A DNA stretch of 15,410 nt from JAKAJA01 sp037440125 (lineage in GTDB: Bacteria > Acidobacteriota > UBA4820 > DSQY01): NCBI GenBank assembly GCA_037440125.1, contig JBBIUU010000066.1, positions 1-15,410 of the forward strand, read 5' to 3'. A program made the translations under genes and the position numbers. The notes below the pieces were generated by a model. The model was not told the DNA's origin. It did no database searches and saw only the letters and a program-made list of their open reading frames with translations. Within the stretch, counting starts at the first letter, position 1; each line of letters starts with the position of its first letter. This document shows positions 9,278 to 15,410 of this stretch, one piece after another.

Positions 9278-10402
9278 ATGTGGTTTGGGATTCCTAAGGA
9301 AACGGACGGCCAGCCCCACAGCGAGGAGAAGCGTGTGGCCATCTCGCCGGCCGGGGTCCGGGAGCTCGTGGAAGTCGGAGCCCAGGTCCTCGTCGAGAGC
9401 GGGGCGGGGGCGCCTGCCGGGTTCCTGGACGAGGCGTACCGTAAGGCCGGGGCCAAGGTGGTCTACTCGCACGAGGAGGCCATCGGCCGCGCCGACGTGG
9501 TGGCGAAGATCGGTCGCCCTACCGTCGAGGAGATCGAGCTCATGCAGCCGAGCTCCGTGGCGCTCGCCTTCTGGCACCTCGCCGTCCGGGGCGAGTCCTT
9601 CCACTCGCTCATCGCCCACCAGAAGATCACGGCCATCGGCTACGAGGTCATCCAGGACGATGACGGCACCCTGCCCATCCTGAAGGTCTCCTCCGAGATC
9701 GCCGGAAAGATGGCGCCGCAGATCGCCGGGCGCCTGCTCGAGACGACCTCGGGCGGCATCGGCATCCTCATGGGCGGCGCGCCGGGCATCCCGCCCGCCG
9801 ACGTGGTCATCCTCGGCGCCGGCACCCTGGGCTACCACGCTGCGCGCGGCTTCATGGGCCTGGGTTGCAGCGTCTACGTCCTCGACATCTCCCAGAGCCG
9901 GCTCGAGAGCATCGACCGGCACTTCAGCGGCCGCGTCGTCACCGCCCACGCCACGAAGGAGAACCTGGAGAAGTTCGTCTCCTTCGCGGAGGTCGTGGTG
10001 GGCGCCGTGCTCGTCCCCGGGGAGGTGGCGCCCATCGTGGTCACCGTGGACATGGTCAAGAAAATGAGGCCCGGCAGCGTCATCCTGGACTTCTCCTTCG
10101 ACCAGGGCGGCTGCGTGGAGACCACGCGCCTCCAGGGTCCCACCGGCGGCGTCTTCGTCCGGGAGGGCGTTCTCCACTTCGCGGTGCCCAACTGCCCTTC
10201 CTACGTGGCGCGTACCAGCAGCCACGCCATGACCTACGCCATCCTCCCCTTCCTGAGCACCATGCAGCGCAATGGGCTCAAAGAGACCCTCAAGTCCTGG
10301 GCCGACCTCCGCCGCGGGTGCTACACCTACGAAGGCCAGATCGTAAGCCCCCACATCGCGAAAGACCCCGTCAGCCTGGACGCGCTCCTGGGGGAGGGAT
10401 GA
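9278..10402 (+). CDS. Alanine dehydrogenase-family NAD-dependent oxidoreductase
   Basis: This 374-aa protein belongs to the alanine dehydrogenase/transhydrogenase-alpha family, whose typical members interconvert alanine and pyruvate with NAD(H). The N-terminal substrate domain starts MWFGIPKET with KRVAISPAG (18-26). The Rossmann loop is VVILGAGTLGYHAAR (176-190), followed by VLDIS (201-205). FSFDQGG (272-278) and NCPSYVARTSS (305-315) match the family's nucleotide and active-site segments. By alignment from memory with the M. tuberculosis enzyme, Arg15, His96 and Asp270 are kept as R19, H100 and D275. The KVKEP segment reads KIGRP (77-81), so the pyruvate-binding Lys75 becomes Gly79. A 4-residue insert lies before R19. 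The substrate may thus differ from alanine. The ATG has GGGGGGAG 3 bases upstream. A CoA-transferase follows after 3 bases. Confidence 0.88.
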   Translation: MWFGIPKETDGQPHSEEKRVAISPAGVRELVEVGAQVLVESGAGAPAGFLDEAYRKAGAKVVYSHEEAIGRADVVAKIGRPTVEEIELMQPSSVALAFWHLAVRGESFHSLIAHQKITAIGYEVIQDDDGTLPILKVSSEIAGKMAPQIAGRLLETTSGGIGILMGGAPGIPPADVVILGAGTLGYHAARGFMGLGCSVYVLDISQSRLESIDRHFSGRVVTAHATKENLEKFVSFAEVVVGAVLVPGEVAPIVVTVDMVKKMRPGSVILDFSFDQGGCVETTRLQGPTGGVFVREGVLHFAVPNCPSYVARTSSHAMTYAILPFLSTMQRNGLKETLKSWADLRRGCYTYEGQIVSPHIAKDPVSLDALLGEG

Positions 10403-10405
10403 GCC

Positions 10406-11701
10406 ATGCCGTGGATCGACGATTACAGGGCCAAACTCTGCTCCGCGGACGAGGCCGTCTCGCACATCAGCTCGGGTGACTGGGTCTGGATCTCGGGCAA
10501 CGCCGCCGCGCCCTTCCCGCTCATGGAGGCGCTCGCCAGGCGGGCCGCCGAGCTCACCGACGTGACCCTCTCCCACGTGCTCCTCATGGGCGACGACCCG
10601 CTCTCCAAGCCCGGCATGGAGAAGGCCTTCCGACACAACTCGCTCTTCGTGGGCCCCGCGGACCGTGCCTCCGTCAACGACGGGCGCTCCGCCTACGTGC
10701 CCATCCACCTCCACATGATCCCCAAGTCCATCCGCACGGGCGCCTGCCGCGTGGACGTGTGCATGATCCAGTGCTCGCCGCCGGACGACCACGGCTTCAT
10801 GAGCCTGGGCCTCGAGGTCCTGGCTCAGAAGGCAGCCATCGAGAAGGCCAAGACCGTCATTCTGATGGTCAACGACCAGATGCCGCGGATCCTGGGCGAC
10901 AGCTTCGTCCACGTCTCCCGCGCCAAGCACATCGTGGAGCACAGCCTGCCCCTCCTGGAGCTCGTCGGGAAGAAGGCCAGCGACGTAGAGCGGAAGATCG
11001 GCGCGCTCATCGCCGACATGATCCCCGACGGCGCCACGCTCCAGCTCGGCATCGGCGGCATCCCAGACGCCGTGCTCTCCCTCCTCGAGGGCAAGCGCGA
11101 CCTGGGGATCCACACCGAGATGATCTCGGACGGCCTCATGAGGGCCATGGAGCAGGGCATCATCACGGGCACGCGCAAGACCCTCCACCCGGGAAAGGTG
11201 GTCTCCACCTTCATCATGGGCACGCGGACGCTCTACGACTTCGTGAACGACAACCCGCTCTTCGAGGTCCACCCGGTGGACCACACGAACGACCCGTTCA
11301 TCATCGCGCAGAACGACAACATGATCGCCATCAACTCGGCCCTCGAAGTGGACCTCACGGGGCAGGTGTGCTCGGACTCCATCGGGCCCACGATCTACAG
11401 CGGGTTCGGCGGCCAGCTCGACTTCATCAGGGGCTCGGCGGCGAGCAAGGGCGGCAAGCCCATCATCGCCCTGCCGGCCACGGCCAAGAAGGGCACCATG
11501 TCCCGCATCGTCCCCAAGCTCAAGGAGGGCTCGGGCGTGGTCACGACGCGTGCGGACGTGCACTACGTCGTCACCGAGTTCGGCGCCGTGAACCTGTGGG
11601 GCAAGAACCTTCAGGAGCGCGCCAGGGACCTCATCGGCATCGCCCATCCGGACTTCCGCGAGATGCTCGAGGCGGAGGCGCGGGAGAGGCATCTGATTTA
11701 G
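10406..11701 (+). CDS. Acetyl-CoA hydrolase / 4-hydroxybutyrate-type CoA-transferase
   Basis: This 431-aa cytoplasmic enzyme is of the family that includes 4-hydroxybutyrate CoA-transferase (AbfT), Cat1 and acetyl-CoA hydrolase; these move CoA between acetyl-CoA and short-chain acids. LQLGIGGIPDAVL is at 212-224. HTEM at 236-239 supplies E238, which coincides in number with the catalytic Glu reported for Clostridium AbfT. NSALEVDLTGQ is at 310-320 and the GFGGQLDFIRG substrate loop at 333-343. Both half-domains are complete. The exact acid substrate cannot be read from sequence. The ATG sits 3 bases after the dehydrogenase stop, with GGGGGAGG upstream, so the two are coupled. Together they could link an amino or 2-oxo acid to a CoA ester, which is inference. 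Confidence 0.9.
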   Translation: MPWIDDYRAKLCSADEAVSHISSGDWVWISGNAAAPFPLMEALARRAAELTDVTLSHVLLMGDDPLSKPGMEKAFRHNSLFVGPADRASVNDGRSAYVPIHLHMIPKSIRTGACRVDVCMIQCSPPDDHGFMSLGLEVLAQKAAIEKAKTVILMVNDQMPRILGDSFVHVSRAKHIVEHSLPLLELVGKKASDVERKIGALIADMIPDGATLQLGIGGIPDAVLSLLEGKRDLGIHTEMISDGLMRAMEQGIITGTRKTLHPGKVVSTFIMGTRTLYDFVNDNPLFEVHPVDHTNDPFIIAQNDNMIAINSALEVDLTGQVCSDSIGPTIYSGFGGQLDFIRGSAASKGGKPIIALPATAKKGTMSRIVPKLKEGSGVVTTRADVHYVVTEFGAVNLWGKNLQERARDLIGIAHPDFREMLEAEARERHLI

Positions 11702-11708
11702 AGGAGAA

Positions 11709-11743
11709 GGGACAAGGGACAAGGGACAGGGGACAAGGGACTG
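11709..11743. repeat. Heptameric tandem repeat (GGGACAA)n
   Basis: Five 7-base units read GGGACAA, GGGACAA, GGGACAG, GGGACAA and GGGACTG. They begin 8 bases after the CoA-transferase stop and lie between that gene and the selenoprotein gene. No pairing into a strong hairpin is seen. Confidence 0.95.
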
Positions 11744-11781
11744 GAACAAGGAGGACCCCGGAAGGCGTTTAGGGGTTCTCT

Positions 11782-11809
11782 GCTCACGGCTCACGGCTCC
11801 CGGCTCCCG
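11782..11809. repeat. Heptameric tandem repeat (GCTCMCG)n
   Basis: Four 7-base units read GCTCACG, GCTCACG, GCTCCCG and GCTCCCG. They lie 39 bases after the GGGACAA array and 31 bases before the selenoprotein start. The unit length equals that of the other two arrays in the window, although the sequences differ. Confidence 0.93.
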
Positions 11810-11840
11810 AGCCCGCAGAGGACCACTTCGGAGGCAGACG

Positions 11841-12074
11841 ATGCACCTGACCATCGAATACTGCGGCGTTTGAAACTACGAACCTAGGGCCGCCGGTCTG
11901 GCGGCCAAGATCAAGCAGGCGACCGGCGTCGCGGCCCAGCTCATCCGGTCCTCCGGGGGCGTCTTCGAGGTGGCGCTCGACGGAGAGATGCTCTACTCTA
12001 AGAAAAAGACTGGGGAGTTCCCGGAGGACGAGGCCATCGTGAAGATGGTCGGGGAGCGCAAGAAGAGCTCCTAG
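11841..12074 (+). CDS. SelW/SelT/SelH-family selenoprotein with in-frame UGA (Sec)
   Basis: This is a 77-aa thioredoxin-like Rdx-family protein read through an in-frame TGA at 11871-11873 (codon 11), with a TAG stop at 12072-12074. The N terminus is MHLTIEYCGVUNYEPRA, so C8 and Sec11 form the family's CxxU redox motif after the first strand. Downstream, GGVFEVALDGEMLYSKK and TGEFPEDEAI match the SelW consensus (GGxFEVxxDGxxLxSKK, GxFPE). GGAGG stands 6 bases before the ATG. A SECIS-like hairpin follows the TGA. Such proteins are small cytosolic thiol or selenol oxidoreductases of uncertain substrate. No ATG exists between the TGA and residue 50, so a stop-to-stop caller reports nothing. It lies 20 bases upstream of the next gene in the same direction. 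A pseudogene with a real stop is unlikely because the rest is conserved and the hairpin is present. Confidence 0.92.
11888..11906 (+). promoter_or_regulatory. Bacterial SECIS hairpin
   Basis: GGCCGCC (11888-11894) pairs perfectly with GGCGGCC (11900-11906) around the loop GGTCT (11895-11899). The first loop base is 22 bases after the TGA. Bacterial SECIS elements lie just downstream of UGA inside the coding region and expose a loop with GU for SelB binding. The GGUCU loop is the same as in the E. coli fdhF element as remembered. The hairpin encodes residues such as Ala-Ala-Gly in the helix after the redox motif. It is expected to recruit SelB with Sec-tRNA. Confidence 0.88.
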
Positions 12075-12094
12075 GCCAGTGAAGGGAGGGGCCC

Positions 12095-12523
12095 ATGGAC
12101 ATCAACAGCATGATCCGTCTCGTGGAGGCCAGCGCCGAGCAGCTCGCGGAGCGCTGTATGGAGCGCCTGCGCCACGAGGAGGGGATGGTGGACTACCTCC
12201 GGATCCCCCCGCACGAGCTCAGGGAGCAGCTGCGCGTTGCCTACGAGGAGATCGGGGTTTACCTCGACCAGCCCAAGAACCCCGCGCTCGTCGAGTACTG
12301 GCGCGAGCTGGGGAGGAAGCGGCGGCGGGAGGGGATCCCCATTACCGAGCAGCTCCGGGCCATCCAGCTCGCCCGGTCGGTGCTCTGGCAGCACGCCGTC
12401 GAGGAGGGCGGTTTCGACTCCTCCGTGAACATGTACCAGGCGCTCAACCTCTACCGCCAGGTCATGACCTTCTTCGACCACGGGATGATCCACGCGGTCG
12501 AGGGCTGGCTCGAGCAGAAGTAG
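12095..12523 (+). CDS. Small helical protein, RsbRD N-terminal-like
   Basis: This 142-aa soluble protein is predicted to be all-helical, with no membrane segment or signal peptide. Helices can be seen at about 3-27 (SMIRLVEASAEQLAERCMERLRH), 39-55, 62-75 (ALVEYWRELGRKRR), 79-100 (ITEQLRAIQLARSVLWQHAV) and 112-140 (YQALNLYRQVMTFFDHGMI). The ELGRKRRREGIPITEQLRAI stretch followed by a helix with FFDH resembles the N-terminal sensory domain of RsbRD-type co-antagonists, here standing alone without a STAS domain. The assignment is by eye and only moderately sure. The ATG is 20 bases after the selenoprotein stop, with GGGAGGGG upstream, so it is probably translated from the same mRNA. It is the last gene before a strong terminator. 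The function is unknown. Confidence 0.75.
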   Translation: MDINSMIRLVEASAEQLAERCMERLRHEEGMVDYLRIPPHELREQLRVAYEEIGVYLDQPKNPALVEYWRELGRKRRREGIPITEQLRAIQLARSVLWQHAVEEGGFDSSVNMYQALNLYRQVMTFFDHGMIHAVEGWLEQK

Positions 12524-12552
12524 CCCGCGGAGAGACCGAACCAGAACGAACC

Positions 12553-12583
12553 AAGGGCCGGGGTTTCCCGGCCCTTATCTTTT
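12553..12583 (+). terminator. Intrinsic terminator of the plus-strand operon
   Basis: AAGGGCCGGG (12553-12562) pairs perfectly with CCCGGCCCTT (12567-12576) around a GTTT loop, followed by ATCTTTT. The 10-bp GC-rich stem and T-rich tail begin 29 bases after the last stop codon of the operon. Confidence 0.9.
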
Positions 12584-12624
12584 CCCTCCCGTGGCGGGGA
12601 CACTCCTGTCTGCGCGCGGTTGCG

Positions 12625-12756
12625 GTCAAGGTGCGAAGGGCGACCTCGCTCTCCGAGCTTCGGCAGGCCGGCTCGGCCGAATCGCCGTCAGAAGGCAAGC
12701 CTTCCTCCGCCTCTCCGACCCCGCCTGCCACGAGCCTGCGGCTCGCCGCCCTTGAC
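12625..12756. repeat. Long imperfect palindrome (centre about 12695)
   Basis: Three nested complementary blocks share nearly the same centre: GTCAAGG (12625-12631) with CCTTGAC (12750-12756), GGCAGGC (12662-12668) with GCCTGCC (12723-12729), and GAAGGC (12691-12696) with GCCTTC (12699-12704). The blocks between are partly complementary as well. Confidence 0.8.
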
Positions 12757-12830
12757 TCTGAACGCAAAGAAGCACCACCCCCTAAGCACGGTGCGCCGAC
12801 GGCGCCGGACCTCTGGCGGCGTCAGCCATC

Positions 12831-12878
12831 GCGGCCTCGGGCGCTCCAAGTACACCAGTACGTGTCGGCCCAGGCCGC
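12831..12878. repeat. Imperfect palindrome with twin GTAC core (centre about 12855)
   Basis: GTAC (12850-12853) and GTAC (12858-12861) flank ACCA at the centre, and GCGGCCT (12831-12837) pairs with AGGCCGC (12872-12878). Read on the minus strand it resembles the element at 13284-13346: both have CGTACT, a second GTAC, TTGAG or TTGGAG, then GGCTGACG and an AGG-CCG end. Confidence 0.7.
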
Positions 12879-13031
12879 TCAGCTTCTTGGCTAGGGGCCT
12901 GGCCTCGGGAGGATCTCTGGCGCGACGCCTGCGCCCCGGGATGCGGCGCGAGGCGGGGCGAGGAAGCCAGGGTGGTGCCCTGGTGACGAGCCCCAACAGG
13001 GCGGAGCGCCCGGGCCGCGGCGTCCCGGAGG

Positions 13032-13132
13032 GTTGCGGCAGGGCCGGCCATCTCCTTTGTCGCCGCTCGTCGCCGTGCTCCCGGCACGGTCTCCTCGCGT
13101 CTTCGCGGATCTGGTCCGGCCTTGCGGGCAAC
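13032..13132. repeat. Long imperfect palindrome (centre about 13081)
   Basis: GTTGC (13032-13036) pairs with GCAAC (13128-13132), GGCCGG (13042-13047) with CCGGCC (13116-13121), and CCGTGC (13073-13078) with GCACGG (13084-13089) around a TCCCG loop. All three pairs share one centre. Its length and GTTGC/GCAAC ends match the palindrome at 9128-9232. Confidence 0.8.
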
Positions 13133-13283
13133 GCGCCGAGGGCCCTCCCGGGGGCCAGGCACCCAGGCCCAACGGCGTCGGGACGCGGCGTCCCGGCACA
13201 AAGACGCCGGAACGCCACTCGCCTGCGCGGGGCCGTCGTTCCGGATCTGAGCCATCCCGCCCGGATCGGGTCTTGGGCGAGGA

Positions 13284-13346
13284 AGCCGAGGAGGCCGCGA
13301 CGCAGGCGTACTCAAGACGTACGTTGAGGAGCCGGACGACGAGGCT
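13284..13346. repeat. Imperfect palindrome with twin GTAC core (centre about 13315)
   Basis: GTAC at 13308-13311 and again at 13319-13322 flank the centre, and AGCC (13284-13287) pairs with GGCT (13343-13346). Pairing between them is patchy. It is a diverged inverted copy of the element at 12831-12878. Confidence 0.6.
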
Positions 13347-13382
13347 GACGACGTTTCAAGGCCCGAGACTGGCGGGCGGCCT

Positions 13383-15227
13383 TTAGCAGCACCTCGACGG
13401 CGCCCCCTCTTGGACCTCCGGTCGGCCGAAGGACTGCGGCGGCAGGGGCTTGCCCTTGTGGGTGGCCCAGATGCGGCGGACGACGTCGGCGAGGATGACG
13501 ACGACGGCGGCCATCATGATGACCGTGAGCGTGGTGTTGAGGTAGGCCTGGAACGCCTTCCCGGGCTTGTCGGCGAGGGGCAGGAAGGTGTTCTTGATGG
13601 TCAGCACGCCCGCGCTCATGGTGGTGGTGACGACGAAGCACATGGGCGCGGCGGTGACCCACGCGTACTTCGCCTTTCCCGTGTTCACGAGGAACGTGGT
13701 GACGATGGCGAGGGCCACGATGGCGAGCAGCTGGTTGGCGATGCCGAACATGGGCCAGATGGTGGTCACGGACCCGGTGTAGATGAAGTAGGCCCACCCG
13801 GCGACGATGGCGGTGGTGGTGATGATCGAGCCGGGGATCCAGCTCGTCCGGGCGAAGGGGCGGTGGAAGTTGCCGAGGAACTCCTGCAGCAGGAAACGCC
13901 CCACGCGCGTCCCCGCGTCGATGGTGGTGAGGATGAAGAGCGCCTCGAACATGATGGCGAAGTGGTACCAGTAGCTCATGAGGTGCTTCATGCCCGGGAT
14001 GCCCGCGAAGATCTGCGCCATCCCGACGGCGAGGGACACCGCGCCGCCCGAACGGCCCGCGATGTTCTCGCCCACCTCCTGGCTGAGCTCGGGGAGGTTC
14101 ACGGGCGTCATCCCCAGGGTCGCGAACTTCTCCGGGCTCACGTTGATGGCGAAGTAGTCCGCAGGGTGGAGGGAGCACGCGGCGATGAGTGCCACGACGC
14201 CCACGAGGCTCTCCATGGCCATGGCGCCGTACCCGATGAAGCGTGTCTGGCCCTCGCGGTCGAGCATCTTCGGCGTGGTGCCCGAGGAGACGAGCGAGTG
14301 GAAGCCCGAGATCGCCCCGCACATGATGATGATGAAGACGAAGGGGAAGAGCGGGCCGGGGAAGATGGGACCGCCCCCGTGGACGTAGGGCGTAAAGGCC
14401 TCGAACTTCAGGTTGGGATGGACCACCAGCACGCCCACGACGAGCGCAGCGATGGTTCCGATCTTCATGTAGCTCGAGAGGTAATCGCGGGGCGCCAGGA
14501 GGAGCCACACCGGCAGGACCGACGCGGCGAAGCCGTACGCCGCCATGAGGAGCGTGAGCTGGTGGTGGTTGAAGGTGAAGGCGCCCGCGAGGGAGGACGC
14601 GGCGATCCAGCGTCCGCCGGCGACGCAGGCCAGGAGGGCGATCACGCCCGCGATGCTCGGGCCCGTCACGGACCCGGGCCGCACTTTGAACATGTAGAGG
14701 CCCATCACGATGGCGATGGGGATCGTCGTGGCGATGGTGAAGGTCCCCCACGCGCTCTCCGCGAGCGCGTTCACCACCACGAGCCCGAGGCCCGCGAGGG
14801 CGATGACCACGATGAAGAGGATGGCGAGGCCCGCCGTGACGCCGGCCACGGGGCCCACCTCCATCCGGGCGATCTCGGCGAGGGATCGGCCGCCGTGGCG
14901 CACCGAGGCGACCAGCACCGTGAAATCGTGCACGCAGCCCGCGAGGACCGCGCCCGCGAGCAGCCAGATCAGCCCTGGGGCGTAGCCGAACTGCGCGGCG
15001 AGGACCGGGCCCACGAGGGGCCCCGCGCCCGCGATGGCGGCGAAGTGGTGGCCGAAGAGCACCCACTTGTTCATGGGCACGAAGTTGTGGCCGTCCTCGA
15101 ACCGGTGCGCCGGGGTGACACGCGCGTCGTCGAGGACCAGGACTTTCGTGGCGATGAAGGCGCTGTAGTAGCGGTAGCCGAGCACGTAGACGCACAGGGC
15201 CCCGAGCATGATGGGCAGAGCGTTCAT
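13383..15227 (-). CDS. cstA: Carbon starvation protein A, CstA-family transporter
   Basis: This 614-aa polytopic inner-membrane protein belongs to the CstA family, members of which take up peptides or pyruvate, often under carbon limitation. The N terminus shows the hallmark YVLGYRYYSAFIATKVL, DDARVTPAHRF and NKWVLFGHHFAAIAGAGPLVGP (roughly residues 14-73). At least a dozen hydrophobic helices follow, with conserved CGAISGFHSLVSSGTTPKML in the middle. It is shorter than E. coli CstA (about 700 aa) but typical of the short branch. The protein ends in an unusual SRCC. The ATG at 15227 has GGGAGG 5 bases upstream. It stands alone, converges on the plus-strand operon, and its promoter is either in the last 180 bases or outside the window. 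A LytTR or two-component regulator, common near such genes, is not visible here. Confidence 0.96.
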   Translation of the reverse strand: MNALPIMLGALCVYVLGYRYYSAFIATKVLVLDDARVTPAHRFEDGHNFVPMNKWVLFGHHFAAIAGAGPLVGPVLAAQFGYAPGLIWLLAGAVLAGCVHDFTVLVASVRHGGRSLAEIARMEVGPVAGVTAGLAILFIVVIALAGLGLVVVNALAESAWGTFTIATTIPIAIVMGLYMFKVRPGSVTGPSIAGVIALLACVAGGRWIAASSLAGAFTFNHHQLTLLMAAYGFAASVLPVWLLLAPRDYLSSYMKIGTIAALVVGVLVVHPNLKFEAFTPYVHGGGPIFPGPLFPFVFIIIMCGAISGFHSLVSSGTTPKMLDREGQTRFIGYGAMAMESLVGVVALIAACSLHPADYFAINVSPEKFATLGMTPVNLPELSQEVGENIAGRSGGAVSLAVGMAQIFAGIPGMKHLMSYWYHFAIMFEALFILTTIDAGTRVGRFLLQEFLGNFHRPFARTSWIPGSIITTTAIVAGWAYFIYTGSVTTIWPMFGIANQLLAIVALAIVTTFLVNTGKAKYAWVTAAPMCFVVTTTMSAGVLTIKNTFLPLADKPGKAFQAYLNTTLTVIMMAAVVVILADVVRRIWATHKGKPLPPQSFGRPEVQEGAPSRCC

Positions 15228-15410
15228 GCGACCTCCCGCCGTCCTTCTTACACCCGCGGGGTAGCGGCGTTCAAGTTCGCGGGCCGCGCGGAACGGCCCC
15301 GGGCACTATGGCGTGTTCGCGCTATCGCCTGCGCGCCGGAAGGAAGTCTTCTCTAAACGAGCAGGCCGTCCAGGCGCCGAGGGCGCCCTCGCCGGGCGAG
15401 CGCGACGACG

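Larger units (their letters stand above)
12584..13382. other. Non-coding palindrome-rich island
   Basis: About 800 bases between two convergent transcription units have no credible gene. Open frames here are Arg/Pro/Gly-rich in several frames on both strands, lack good Shine-Dalgarno sites and resemble no protein. The region instead holds at least four long imperfect palindromes, listed separately, whose centres lie near 12695, 12855, 13081 and 13315. No T-rich terminator for cstA was found; only a weak 6-bp AAGGCC/GGCCTT pairing occurs near its stop codon. Confidence 0.75.

Noticed and set aside
8873..11854. A 993-codon minus-strand open frame opposite the dehydrogenase and CoA-transferase genes
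   Set aside because: It is antisense to two well-conserved genes, has a Gly/Arg/His/Asp/Val-rich shadow composition, spans the heptameric repeats and resembles no protein. High GC content explains the lack of stops.
11871..11873. TGA as a true stop, making the small gene a pseudogene
   Set aside because: Conservation continues past the TGA in frame, the TGA sits exactly at the CxxU position, and a SECIS-type hairpin follows.
9128..13132. Integron attC sites, because of long imperfect palindromes of about 100 bases
   Set aside because: attC ends read RYYYAAC...GTTRRRY. Here the ends are GTTGC...GCAAC, the opposite polarity, and there is no integrase or cassette-like small gene series.
13350..13382. 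Terminator for cstA
   Set aside because: Only a 6-bp AAGGCC/GGCCTT pairing with a long loop and no T-run on the minus strand was found.
12620..13386. Overlapping open frames in the island before cstA
   Set aside because: Several frames on both strands are open at once, all Arg/Pro/Gly-rich, with no start signals and with the palindromes running through them.
13410..15356. A 648-codon plus-strand open frame opposite cstA
   Set aside because: Its composition is the antisense shadow of a GC-rich gene, and the minus-strand frame is an unmistakable CstA.
15228..15410. Promoter and regulatory sites upstream of cstA
   Set aside because: No convincing -10/-35 pair or dyad was seen on the minus strand in these 183 bases; only the Shine-Dalgarno is clear.

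Overview
The window is GC-rich, densely coded bacterial chromosome. It carries one long minus-strand gene block, one short plus-strand operon, and a minus-strand transporter gene at the right edge. No phage, plasmid, CRISPR, rRNA or tRNA gene was seen. The gene set (accB/accC, ligA, aroC, an HU/IHF protein, an M50 membrane protease, an RsbV/RsbW-type switch, cstA), together with a UGA-encoded selenoprotein, heptameric intergenic repeats and long palindromes, suggests a free-living Gram-negative-type bacterium. Acidobacteriota or a deltaproteobacterial lineage (Myxococcota/Desulfobacterota-like) would fit, but this is inference and the phylum cannot be fixed from the sequence alone.

Left block (51-8654, all minus strand, read right to left): an anti-sigma kinase (RsbW-like) overlaps a STAS antagonist (RsbV-like), followed by an HU/IHF protein, a site-2 protease (TTG start), chorismate synthase, a membrane sensor histidine kinase, NAD-dependent DNA ligase, and the biotin carboxyl carrier and biotin carboxylase subunits of acetyl-CoA carboxylase. 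Most gaps are 1-70 bases. A good sigma-70-type promoter lies in front of the RsbW-like gene, and a second -10-like box lies in front of accB.

Divergent region and plus-strand operon (8655-12583): a leader of about 620 bases holds a possible promoter, an operator-like inverted repeat and a 105-base palindrome. It is followed by an alanine dehydrogenase-family gene, a family I CoA-transferase/acetyl-CoA hydrolase 3 bases later, two heptameric tandem repeats, a small SelW-type selenoprotein gene (11841-12074), a small all-helical RsbRD-N-like protein, and a strong intrinsic terminator at 12553-12583. The selenoprotein is the key find. Its ORF is broken by an in-frame TGA at codon 11 in a CxxU redox motif, and a perfect 7-bp hairpin with a GGTCT loop follows the TGA at the distance expected of a bacterial SECIS element. 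Ordinary gene calling would miss it.

Right part (12584-15410): about 800 non-coding bases hold several long imperfect palindromes, three of which can be related to each other or to the leader palindrome. Then cstA (carbon starvation/pyruvate-peptide transporter) lies on the minus strand, and its upstream region runs to the window edge.
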